Positions 34,082 to 41,431 of a DNA stretch of 64,000 nt are shown here, piece after piece. Below the pieces are notes generated by a model that saw only the letters and a list, made by a program, of their open reading frames with translations, was not told the DNA's origin and ran no database searches. Source of the DNA: Citrobacter amalonaticus (GTDB taxonomy: Bacteria > Pseudomonadota > Gammaproteobacteria > Enterobacterales > Enterobacteriaceae); contig NZ_CP014015.2 of assembly GCF_001559075.2 (NCBI RefSeq), forward strand, positions 3,286,001 through 3,350,000, given 5' to 3'. The position numbers and the translations under genes were made by a program. The first letter of the stretch is position 1, and every line of letters starts with the position of its first letter.

Positions 34082-34702
34082 TTATTGTCCTCCTGCAGGC
34101 GCAATTTTTGCGGGCGTAATATCAGGGATTGTCTGAGGAATATCCCAGGCGGAAAATACGCCATACACTTGCGTGGCTTCACCGGTTTTAAGTTGGGCCG
34201 CCTGAATCATTTTTATCGCCTGGTCGTTAATGGCGCGTCCATACTCGCCAAATAACACCTGGTCGTTAAAATCACCGTAAGTCGCCCCTTTATAGGCATC
34301 ACGTAATTGTGTACCGCGTAGCGTTGGACCAATCTGAACAATAATATTGCTGCCGCTTTTATCTGCGACGGTCATCTTTCCGCTGCGGGAGGCGGTATCG
34401 ATTGTGCCAATGTTGCCTTCAACCTTGACGTAAAAGATGCAGGGATTCTCTTCCTGAGAACGATAGCCCAGTTTTTTACAGGCGCTGTCGAAGTCTTTCT
34501 CGGCCTGTAAAGCAGTGATTAAATCTGCCACCGGACGAGCCTGCCCAACAATTTGCGGCACAATTTTGTTTTGCCACGTCTGGTCTATATTGGCCATATG
34601 AGGATTTGGCGGAGATTTGAGATCCGCAAGCTCCTGCTGCGAGACAATGCGGCATCCGCCCACAGTCAATACGACCAGCGCCAGCCAGGCTTTTTTAGAC
34701 AT
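34082..34702 (-). CDS. DUF2291 family lipoprotein
   Basis: 206 residues. MSKKAWLALVVLTVGGCRIV is a lipoprotein signal with lipobox VGGC. The remainder (KVEGNIGTIDTASRSGKM, VLFGEYGRAINDQAI, SAWDIPQTIPDITPAKI) matches what I know of DUF2291, a small family recurrent beside ribose-type ABC transporters for polyols. Start at 34702 is supported by AGGAGAACATT. The gene sits between binding protein and ATPase genes, so it probably assists the importer on the periplasmic face of the inner membrane; no biochemical role is established to my knowledge. Confidence 0.78.
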   Translation of the reverse strand: MSKKAWLALVVLTVGGCRIVSQQELADLKSPPNPHMANIDQTWQNKIVPQIVGQARPVADLITALQAEKDFDSACKKLGYRSQEENPCIFYVKVEGNIGTIDTASRSGKMTVADKSGSNIIVQIGPTLRGTQLRDAYKGATYGDFNDQVLFGEYGRAINDQAIKMIQAAQLKTGEATQVYGVFSAWDIPQTIPDITPAKIAPAGGQ

Positions 34703-34745
34703 AATGTTCTCCTCTGCGCCTCCGGAGAGGCGCAACTACCCGAGA

Positions 34746-35681
34746 TCAGGACTTGATATTGAAATCCTGTACTTTATCTGCGTTATCTTTGGTGATGAGA
34801 ATGCCGCGGAACATGACCCGCTGTTTCTCTGGTTTCACCCCTTTTTGCAGGTAGTTATCCAGATCGGTTACGCCCTGTGCGGCGATCGCCTGAGCCTGCA
34901 GCATGACGGTGGCCTGCAAGGTGCCGGCTTTCACCGCATCGCGCTCATCGTTGCTGCCGTCAATGCCGACGACCACAACGTCATTGCGATTTGCGGCTTT
35001 CAACGCAGCGATAGCGCCCAGCGCAACAGGACCATTACCGCAGATGACGCCTTTCACATCCGGGTGAGCTTGCAGAATACTGTCCATAATTCGCTTACCG
35101 TCGATAAGCGTCCCTTTGGCATCCTGTCTGGCAACGCTGACCATATCCGGGAATTGGTCAATAACCTGGTGGAAGGATTTTGAACGGGTAACACAGTTAT
35201 TATCGGCGAGGTTACAGGTCAGCTCGGCGTATTTCCCTTTCTCCCCCATTTTCTCAACGAAAACGTTGGCAACTTCAGAACCGGCCTGGAAGTTATTATG
35301 GGTAATTTGCACCAGCGCCACATCATCAACGGGAATTTCGCGGTTGATTAATATGACGGGAATACCGGCTTTTTTCGCTTTTTCAATGGCGGCAACGCTG
35401 GCCGTTGAATCCGCATTATCCAGAACGATACCCTGAACTTTTTTGCCGATAGCGGTATCAATCAATTCATTCTGTTTTTTGACATCTTCGCTGTGCGACA
35501 AAATTGTGGTTTTGTAGCCTAACTCCTGGGCTTTTTCACTGGCACCTTTGGCTTCCGACGCGTAATACGGATTATCCAGTGAATTCACCATAATCATAAT
35601 TGTCCCTTTTTCTGCCGCATGGGCAGAAAAAGACAAAGCAGTCAGGGTTGCAGCGGTTAACAGCGTTAAACGTAATTTCAT
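34746..35681 (-). CDS. Ribose-type periplasmic sugar-binding protein
   Basis: 311 residues. MKLRLTLLTAATLTALSFSAHAAE is a signal peptide cleaved after AHA. The mature chain has the RbsB-type layout: IMIMVNSLDNPYYASEAKGA, VQGIVLDNADSTAS, VILINREIP, VVVVGIDGSNDERDAVKAG and LQATVMLQAQAIAAQG. It binds the imported sugar or polyol and delivers it to the permease. The next gene is the DUF2291 lipoprotein; a 138-bp gap separates it from the kinase gene upstream, possibly with its own promoter. Confidence 0.93.
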   Translation of the reverse strand: MKLRLTLLTAATLTALSFSAHAAEKGTIMIMVNSLDNPYYASEAKGASEKAQELGYKTTILSHSEDVKKQNELIDTAIGKKVQGIVLDNADSTASVAAIEKAKKAGIPVILINREIPVDDVALVQITHNNFQAGSEVANVFVEKMGEKGKYAELTCNLADNNCVTRSKSFHQVIDQFPDMVSVARQDAKGTLIDGKRIMDSILQAHPDVKGVICGNGPVALGAIAALKAANRNDVVVVGIDGSNDERDAVKAGTLQATVMLQAQAIAAQGVTDLDNYLQKGVKPEKQRVMFRGILITKDNADKVQDFNIKS

Positions 35682-35819
35682 GACAATGTTCTCTCTGTGT
35701 TGTTATTGTCGGGTACGGTGAAACAACGTAAAGCATGAATTCTTGTAAACAGGGCTAATGGTCCGGAGTTCTCCTTTTGTTAATGAGTAGGGGCGTCACG
35801 CATCTTCCCTGGTGAGGCG

Positions 35820-37340
35820 TCAGGCGGACGGGGCCGGTTTCCATCGTGTTCTGTTCACCGCATTGCGCCACTCTTGCCATCTTTTTTGCAGGCGATGATG
35901 GCGGGCCATATCAGGCTGAAATGCGCTATGTACGGTTAAAAAGGCTTTTAAATCAGTGAGCGAGCCAGGATGGAGCGCTTTGCGCGCCAGTAACGCGGCG
36001 CCAATGGCCGACAACTCAGGCACATCACTGCGCATCACCGGGCAACCCAGCAGGTCTGCCTGGTATTGCATTAACCAGTCATTCTTTGTTGGGCCGCCGT
36101 CGACCATTAGTGCCGACAAGCTAAAGTCCTCATGCTGTTGCATGGCGACCACTACATCGGCGATTTGATAGGTGATCGACTCCAGGGCGGCGCGGATCAG
36201 ATGAGCGCGTTTGACGCCGCGACTGAGTCCGCAGATCACGCCGCGCGCGCTGTCATCCCACCAGGGCGCGCCGAGTCCGGTTAATGCCGGGACGAAGTAC
36301 ACGCCCAGGGTTGATTCAACGGAAGCGGGAAGCGTATTAAGCTCATGAGCCAGTTCGGCGTCAGTGAGTTCGCTTAACCCGGTGCTATCTGCCATCCACG
36401 CTACCGCATCCCCGGTGTGTGGAATGTTCCCTTCCAGGCCATAAATGATGTTCTCACCATCGTGCCAGGCAATGGTGGTCGCCAGTGCGCCAATATCGCA
36501 CTGGGCTGAGGTCACCGGCGCCATCACGGAGGACCCGGTGCCGTAAGTGGCTTTGACACACCCCATCTCGCCGAGGGCGTGACCAAACAGCGCGGCGTGC
36601 GAGTCGCCGACCATCGACATCACCGGGATGCCATCCGGAATGCCGCTCAGGCCACGGGTATAGCCAAATAATCCACTGGAGGGCTTAATTTCCGGTAATG
36701 CGGCGCGAGGGATGTGGAACAGTTCCAGCATGGTGTCATCCCACTGCCCGGTGTGCAGATTGAGCAACTGGGTGCGGGCTGCGTTGGAGTAGTCGCAGCA
36801 GAAGGCCTCACCGCCGGTTAAATTCCACAGCAACCAACTGTCGATAGTGCCCAGACAGATTTTCCCCTGGGCCGCGAGCTGCGGGCCATCGGCTACCGAC
36901 TCCAGCAGCCAGCGCATTTTAGAGGCGGAAAAAAGCGGTGCAATCGGCAGGCCGGTGGTGGTTTTGATCAGGTGTTCTTTGTTTTCGTGGCGCAGTTCTT
37001 CACAGTACGCCGCACTGCGTGTGCACTGCCAGGTGATGGCGGAATTCAACGGTTTGCCCGTCTGGCGATACCAGCCAATGGCGGTTTCACGCTGATTACT
37101 GATCGCCAGGGCTGCGACGTTGTCAGCACCAACATGATTGATCGCTTTCGCAATCACATCGAGTGAGGCATCAATCAATACCTCACCGGATTGCTCAACC
37201 CAACCTTCTCGCGGCGTCTGAATAGCCAGCGGTTGAGAAAATTTGGCGATCACCTGACCCTGTGCGTCCAGTGCTACGGCTTTTGCGTTGGTGGTACCTT
37301 CATCCAGCGCAATGATGAACTCTTTCGTTGCTGCACACAT
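35820..37340 (-). CDS. FGGY-family carbohydrate kinase
   Basis: 506 residues. The N-terminal phosphate motif is ALDEGTTNAKAVALD; ALAISNQRETAIGW and AITWQCTRSA resemble glycerol kinase. Later come YGTGSSVMAP (nucleotide site) and VDGGPTKNDWLMQYQADLLGCPVMR, the FGGY signature region. It phosphorylates a sugar, ketose or polyol with ATP. The resemblance to GlpK does not fix the substrate; several pentulose and tetritol kinases fall in the same group. It is the first gene of the minus-strand operon, with a GAATATATATTC palindrome about 116 bp upstream. Confidence 0.9.
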   Translation of the reverse strand: MCAATKEFIIALDEGTTNAKAVALDAQGQVIAKFSQPLAIQTPREGWVEQSGEVLIDASLDVIAKAINHVGADNVAALAISNQRETAIGWYRQTGKPLNSAITWQCTRSAAYCEELRHENKEHLIKTTTGLPIAPLFSASKMRWLLESVADGPQLAAQGKICLGTIDSWLLWNLTGGEAFCCDYSNAARTQLLNLHTGQWDDTMLELFHIPRAALPEIKPSSGLFGYTRGLSGIPDGIPVMSMVGDSHAALFGHALGEMGCVKATYGTGSSVMAPVTSAQCDIGALATTIAWHDGENIIYGLEGNIPHTGDAVAWMADSTGLSELTDAELAHELNTLPASVESTLGVYFVPALTGLGAPWWDDSARGVICGLSRGVKRAHLIRAALESITYQIADVVVAMQQHEDFSLSALMVDGGPTKNDWLMQYQADLLGCPVMRSDVPELSAIGAALLARKALHPGSLTDLKAFLTVHSAFQPDMARHHRLQKRWQEWRNAVNRTRWKPAPSA

Positions 37341-37688
37341 AGATGATTATCTCCTGAGTCACATTGCGTCCCGGCGTTGAAGGGAAGAGGGCTCCCTTAC
37401 TGTCGCGTCTTTACTTAATCAGGCTTGTTTGTGACATTGTGTATTTTTAATGTCTTGAATATATATTCGATACTGATTATTTATTTAATACCTTAGCCAG
37501 AATCTTTCAGTTGGGCTATAGAAAAAATCATCAATTGTGCTGGGAATCACACTTACACAACGGGAAGAATATCAGGTTTGTACGAAATTAACGCAGAGGT
37601 GAATCCTTTCAGTTTATTGAAATATAGGGATTTTTATACGATCTTTGCGTTGAGTCCGTTTTACGCAAAGACCGAAGAGAGAGAGGGC
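37341..37688. other. Control region of the kinase/ABC operon (348 bp)
   Basis: Non-coding, AT-rich region between the kinase start (37340) and the SorC regulator stop (37689). It holds the palindrome at 37457-37468. Apart from that I see no gene. A short TTTGTGACATTGTG stretch near 37430 is only a weak CRP half-site. Confidence 0.6.
37457..37468. promoter_or_regulatory. Sugar-locus operator copy 1, GAATATATATTC
   Basis: Perfect 12-bp palindrome inside TTGAATATATATTCGA. The 13-mer TGAATATATATTC recurs identically at 38808-38820, upstream of the transketolase genes. Probable binding site of the SorC-family regulator encoded between them (inference). Confidence 0.6.
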
Positions 37689-38639
37689 TCAGGCAGTGAC
37701 TAGCATCCGCGCGGTAGGATAATCAGTGATCAACACGTCGATATAACCACCGTTCAGCGCCCCTTTGATGGCGGCAACTTTGTCTGTTCCCCCCGCCAGC
37801 GCTACCACGTTGGGGCATTTTTTGACTTTATCGAGCGCCATGCCAATGACCGGATCTTCATCATCCTGTAAAACCGGTTCACCGTTTTTGTCGTAGTAGT
37901 GCAGGCAGATATCTCCCACCGCGCCGCGATCGGCCAGGACCTGTAACATATCTTCGTGGTAGTAGTTACCTGACGTCTTAAGCAACTGGGACGGCTCCAG
38001 AATGCCCACCCCCACAATGGCGATATCGACATTATCGAAACGCGAGATCACCTCAGCGACATCCTTGCTGGCGATCAGACGATTTTTCTCCTCAACCGAC
38101 CCCTCAATGCTTTGTGAAGGGAGCAGCCAGGCCTCGCAGTTAAGATGTTGCGCCAGCGTCTGGGTCAAAATAGTCGCCTGCACATTGCCGTTTGGTCCGA
38201 CACCGCCGAGGAGTTGGATCACGCCACCCGCTTTCAGATTCTGGGTATGCACTTCGTCAACCATCGCCCGGATGGTTGAGCTCCACGAGGAGACGCCCAC
38301 CAGATCTTTGGGCCGCAGGCGAGTTTCAAGATAGTGGGCGGCGGCGGAACCGATGGCGCGTTTGATGCTGTGGTCCGTAGCATCGTCTTCGGTATCCACC
38401 ACGATTGCCTGTTTGAGTCCGTAACGATCTTCGATCCCTTTTTCAAGATTCAGGAAGATATTTGAGGGCTGTACGACGCTGATTTTTACCACCCCTTCTT
38501 TCTGACAGCGGGTGATGGCTCGGGAGATAAACGACTGAGAAAGCGAGAGAAGTTGAGCAATATCGGACTGTTTACGTCCTTCAAGATAGTAAAGGGTGGC
38601 GATTTTAACCAATAGCCGTTGTTCATCCTGCTTAGCCAT
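37689..38639 (-). CDS. SorC/DeoR-type sugar-binding transcriptional regulator
   Basis: 316 residues. The N-terminal helix-turn-helix is IATLYYLEGRKQSDIAQLLSLSQSFISRAI (about 10-40). The C-terminal two-thirds is the SorC effector domain, with VGVSSWSSTIRAMVDEV, IVGVGILEPSQLL and VVALAGGTDKVAAIKGAL. Such regulators, including EryD and DeoR-like SorC proteins, respond to phosphorylated sugars. It sits between the two sugar operons, on the kinase strand, and probably controls both through the shared palindrome. It has its own start region diverging from the transketolase operon. Confidence 0.9.
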   Translation of the reverse strand: MAKQDEQRLLVKIATLYYLEGRKQSDIAQLLSLSQSFISRAITRCQKEGVVKISVVQPSNIFLNLEKGIEDRYGLKQAIVVDTEDDATDHSIKRAIGSAAAHYLETRLRPKDLVGVSSWSSTIRAMVDEVHTQNLKAGGVIQLLGGVGPNGNVQATILTQTLAQHLNCEAWLLPSQSIEGSVEEKNRLIASKDVAEVISRFDNVDIAIVGVGILEPSQLLKTSGNYYHEDMLQVLADRGAVGDICLHYYDKNGEPVLQDDEDPVIGMALDKVKKCPNVVALAGGTDKVAAIKGALNGGYIDVLITDYPTARMLVTA

Positions 38640-38808
38640 ATATTTCCCCGAAAATCATTTACGTACAGCCATTATCTTAGAGACTTTTATCATACGCGAA
38701 AACAAAAGGCAGGTAAGTGTGATAAAGCTCTAACTTTAACCAATCCTCAAAAACAGGGATGGACAAATACGGAAATGTGGTTGCATAATTGAATAAAGAA
38801 TCATTTGT

Positions 38809-38820
38809 GAATATATATTC
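38809..38820. promoter_or_regulatory. Sugar-locus operator copy 2, GAATATATATTC
   Basis: Identical perfect palindrome, within TGAATATATATTCA (a 14-bp perfect palindrome, 38808-38821), about 180 bp before the transketolase start and 170 bp before the regulator start. Confidence 0.6.
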
Positions 38821-38959
38821 ATGGTGATTTCAGGTCAACTGATTATTCCCGACGTTAATGTGGTCGCGGTGAGGAGGCAGAATGTTCCTGGGTAAGATGT
38901 CGTGGCGTAAGCCGTTTGATGCGAAGCAAAGGGATTTCTGGTTTTTTTAGTCCCTGATG

Positions 38960-38971
38960 GAATAAATATTC
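38960..38971. promoter_or_regulatory. Sugar-locus operator copy 3, GAATAAATATTC
   Basis: One mismatch to the other two copies, within TGGAATAAATATTCCA, about 30 bp before the transketolase start codon. Two sites flanking a promoter would allow looping or cooperative binding. Confidence 0.5.
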
Positions 38972-39000
38972 CATATTGAAAATAAATTCAGAGGTGTTAA

Positions 39001-39831
39001 ATGAATCCCTGGCACTATGATATCCAGACTCTTGAGCGCACAGCGCGAGCGGTGCGCCGTCACATCGTTAAATTAAACGCCTACAGCCCAGCAGGAGGGC
39101 ATACCGGTGCGGATCTGTCTCAGGTTGAACTGCTCACCGCACTCTATTTCCGTATTTTGAATGTCGCTCCGGATCGTATCGCCGATGAGGATCGGGACAT
39201 CTATATCCAGTCCAAAGGCCACGCGGTAGGTTGCTACTACTGTGTTCTGGCGGAGGCCGGTTTTTTCCCGGTTGACTGGCTGAGCACATACCAGCACGCC
39301 AACTCCCATCTTCCGGGTCACCCGGTACGCCAGAAAACGCCGGGTATTGAACTGAACACTGGCGCGCTGGGCCACGGTTTGCCTGTTGCGGTGGGACTGG
39401 CGCTGGCAGCGAAGAAAAGCAACAGTGCCCGCCGCATCTTTTTAATTACCGGCGATGGTGAACTGGCTGAAGGCAGCAACTGGGAGGCTGCGCTCGCGGC
39501 GGCGCATTATGGACTCGATAACCTGGTGATCATTAATGACAAGAATAATCTCCAGTTGGCTGGACCCACGCGTGAAATCATGAATACCGATCCGCTCGCG
39601 GATAAATGGCGCGCCTTCGGCATGCAGGTTACCGAATGCCAGGGAAATGATATGGCGTCGGTCGTCAGTACGCTGGAAGGACTGAAACAGGAAGGGAAAC
39701 CTAACGTCGTGATTGCCAATACCACAAAAGGCGCGGGTATCTCGTTTATCCAGGGGCGTCCTGAGTGGCACCACCGGGTGCCGAAAGGTGAAGAGATTGA
39801 ACTGGCTCTGGAGGAGTTGAAAGATGAGTAA
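39001..39831 (+). CDS. Split transketolase, N-terminal (thiamine pyrophosphate-binding) subunit
   Basis: 276 residues corresponding to the first domain of transketolase. The early GGHTGADLSQVELLTALYF, GHLPGHP-like SHLPGHPVRQ, and the thiamine diphosphate motif GDGELAEGSNWEA...NDKNNLQ are present. It ends where a full-length transketolase continues into the pyrimidine domain. Its stop overlaps the start of the second subunit by 8 bases, so both subunits are made together. It should bind the pyrophosphate/metal part of the cofactor. Split transketolases serve special sugars, for example apulose-4-phosphate or sulfo-sugars, and also general pentoses; the substrate here is open. Confidence 0.9.
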   Translation: MNPWHYDIQTLERTARAVRRHIVKLNAYSPAGGHTGADLSQVELLTALYFRILNVAPDRIADEDRDIYIQSKGHAVGCYYCVLAEAGFFPVDWLSTYQHANSHLPGHPVRQKTPGIELNTGALGHGLPVAVGLALAAKKSNSARRIFLITGDGELAEGSNWEAALAAAHYGLDNLVIINDKNNLQLAGPTREIMNTDPLADKWRAFGMQVTECQGNDMASVVSTLEGLKQEGKPNVVIANTTKGAGISFIQGRPEWHHRVPKGEEIELALEELKDE

Positions 39832-40759
39832 TGCAGAACACCTCGCGAACGTCATGGTTCAGGCGTTTATCGATGCGGTAGAAAATGGCGTTGATCTGGT
39901 GCCGGTCGTGGCGGACTCAACCTCCACCGCGAAAATTGGCCCCTTCATTAAGCAGTATCCGGACAGACTGGTCAACGTGGGGATTGCCGAACAAAGTATG
40001 GTCGGGACAGCGGCAGGGCTTGCGCTCGGTGGCAAGGTTGCGGTCACCTGTAACGCGGCACCTTTCCTGATTTCCCGTGCTAATGAGCAAATTAAAGTTG
40101 ATGTCTGCTACAACAATACCAACGTGAAGCTGTTTGGTCTGAACGCGGGAGCCAGCTATGGCCCGCTGGCGAGCACGCACCATGCGATCGACGATATCGC
40201 TATTATGCGTGGGTTTGGCAATATCCAGATTTTCGCCCCTTCTTCACCGCGAGAATGTCGGCAGATCATTGACTATGCCATTGGCTATCAGGGGCCGGTG
40301 TATATTCGTATGGACGGAAAGGCGCTTCCGGAGTTGCATGACGAGAGCTATCGCTTTGTTCCGGGGGCCGTGGTGACTTTACGTGAAGGCGACACGTTGG
40401 CGCTGGTGGCGACGGGCTCAACTGTTCACGAAATTGTTGATGCGGCCGCGTTGTTAGCCGACTCCGGTATTCAGGCGACGGTGGTGAGTGTACCGTCCAT
40501 TCGTCCGTGCGATACCAAAGCCCTGTTAGCGGCACTGAAAGGCTGCAAAGCGGTGATCACCGTTGAAGAACATAATATCAACGGTGGGCTGGGAAGCCTG
40601 GTGGCGGAAGTCCTGGCGGAAGGCGGCACGGCTGCAGTTCTGAAGCGCTTAGGTATCCCGGATGGTGAATATGCTGCGGCAGCAGATCGCGGCTGGATGC
40701 GCCAGCACCACGGTTTCGATGCACAGTCGATTGCGGCTCAGGCCCGGGCGATGCTGTAA
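39824..40759 (+). CDS. Split transketolase, C-terminal (pyrimidine-binding) subunit
   Basis: 311 residues, the second and third domains of transketolase. LVNVGIAEQSMVGTAAGLALGG contains the catalytic Glu of the pyrimidine domain (IAEQ), and ITVEEHNINGGLGSLVAEVLAE is the typical C-terminal domain motif. It pairs with the upstream N-terminal subunit to transfer a two-carbon unit from a ketose phosphate. It lies 3 bp from the stop of convergent entD, so the sugar block ends exactly at the enterobactin cluster border. Confidence 0.9.
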   Translation: MSNAEHLANVMVQAFIDAVENGVDLVPVVADSTSTAKIGPFIKQYPDRLVNVGIAEQSMVGTAAGLALGGKVAVTCNAAPFLISRANEQIKVDVCYNNTNVKLFGLNAGASYGPLASTHHAIDDIAIMRGFGNIQIFAPSSPRECRQIIDYAIGYQGPVYIRMDGKALPELHDESYRFVPGAVVTLREGDTLALVATGSTVHEIVDAAALLADSGIQATVVSVPSIRPCDTKALLAALKGCKAVITVEEHNINGGLGSLVAEVLAEGGTAAVLKRLGIPDGEYAAAADRGWMRQHHGFDAQSIAAQARAML

Positions 40760-40762
40760 GGG

Positions 40763-41386
40763 CTAACCCGTTGCCACGGTAATGACATGGCTATCTTTTA
40801 CGAGCCACTGCACACGCCAGATCTGGTCGAAGGCCTGTAGCCTTATCTGGTTATGTTGAACGTCGAGAATGTGATAGTGCATGAATCCGCAGCCTGCCTG
40901 CGAGCGTTCCGGGGTTGCCTTAAAGGCGCTCTCTTTGGCGGAAAATGCCAGTGTGAGCGCCTGTTCAAAGCGTAATCCGCTTCCTGCCAATCGAACTTTT
41001 TCTGTTTCAGTGACGATACTGCTTGCCAGCTCAGCCGCCGTCTGCGGTGTGAAAATCGTTTCTATATCGACGCCTACTGGCTGGCGGGAAACCACCGCCA
41101 GAGCGGTAGTGGCGCCATGGCTGATGCTGCCGAACAGACCATGTGGCCATAACGGTTGTCGTTGTTCACCGATTCCCGGTACGTTTTTATGACCCCACTC
41201 GCGTAGCGCATGAACGGCGGCAATACGACCGGCCAGGTGTTCGGCTTTACGTTTACGCCCGGCTCGTGCCAGTTGCGCATGATGAGGAAGCCACAGCAGA
41301 TCGTGCTCGTGGAAGGTGTCCGGCTCGAACGTCACACATTGCAACGTATGGTGCGCCAGAATCAGAGGGAAGTGGGTTGTCTGCAT
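40763..41386 (-). CDS. entD: Enterobactin synthase phosphopantetheinyl transferase EntD
   Basis: 207 residues, similar to E. coli EntD. PPTase motifs GVDIETIF and LTLAFSAKESAFKA carry the magnesium and catalytic residues. It attaches 4'-phosphopantetheine to EntF and to the aryl carrier domain of EntB, the step that activates assembly. It follows fepA on the same strand, across a 45-bp gap containing a strong hairpin. Its 3' end faces the transketolase operon. Confidence 0.95.
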   Translation of the reverse strand: MQTTHFPLILAHHTLQCVTFEPDTFHEHDLLWLPHHAQLARAGRKRKAEHLAGRIAAVHALREWGHKNVPGIGEQRQPLWPHGLFGSISHGATTALAVVSRQPVGVDIETIFTPQTAAELASSIVTETEKVRLAGSGLRFEQALTLAFSAKESAFKATPERSQAGCGFMHYHILDVQHNQIRLQAFDQIWRVQWLVKDSHVITVATG

Positions 41387-41400
41387 CGCGTCATCAAAAT

Positions 41401-41422
41401 CCCTCCTCCGAATGGAGGAGGG
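41401..41422 (-). terminator. Intercistronic hairpin between fepA and entD
   Basis: CCCTCCTCC-GAAT-GGAGGAGGG is a perfect 9-bp stem. Read on the minus strand it is followed by ATTTTGATG, giving a weak terminator that could attenuate fepA transcription into entD. Confidence 0.6.
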
Positions 41423-41431
41423 AAGAGGGCA

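Larger units (their letters stand above)
38640..39000. other. Divergent control region of SorC regulator and transketolase operon (361 bp)
   Basis: Non-coding, AT-rich. It holds palindromes at 38809-38820 and 38960-38971 that match the operator upstream of the kinase gene. No small gene is convincing here. Confidence 0.6.

Noticed and set aside
37425..37450. CRP site upstream of the FGGY kinase gene
   Set aside because: Only one half (TGTGA) fits; the second half does not match TCACA.
38791..38802. GAATAAAGAATC as a fourth sugar-locus operator
   Set aside because: Only 8 of 12 positions match the palindrome and symmetry is lost.
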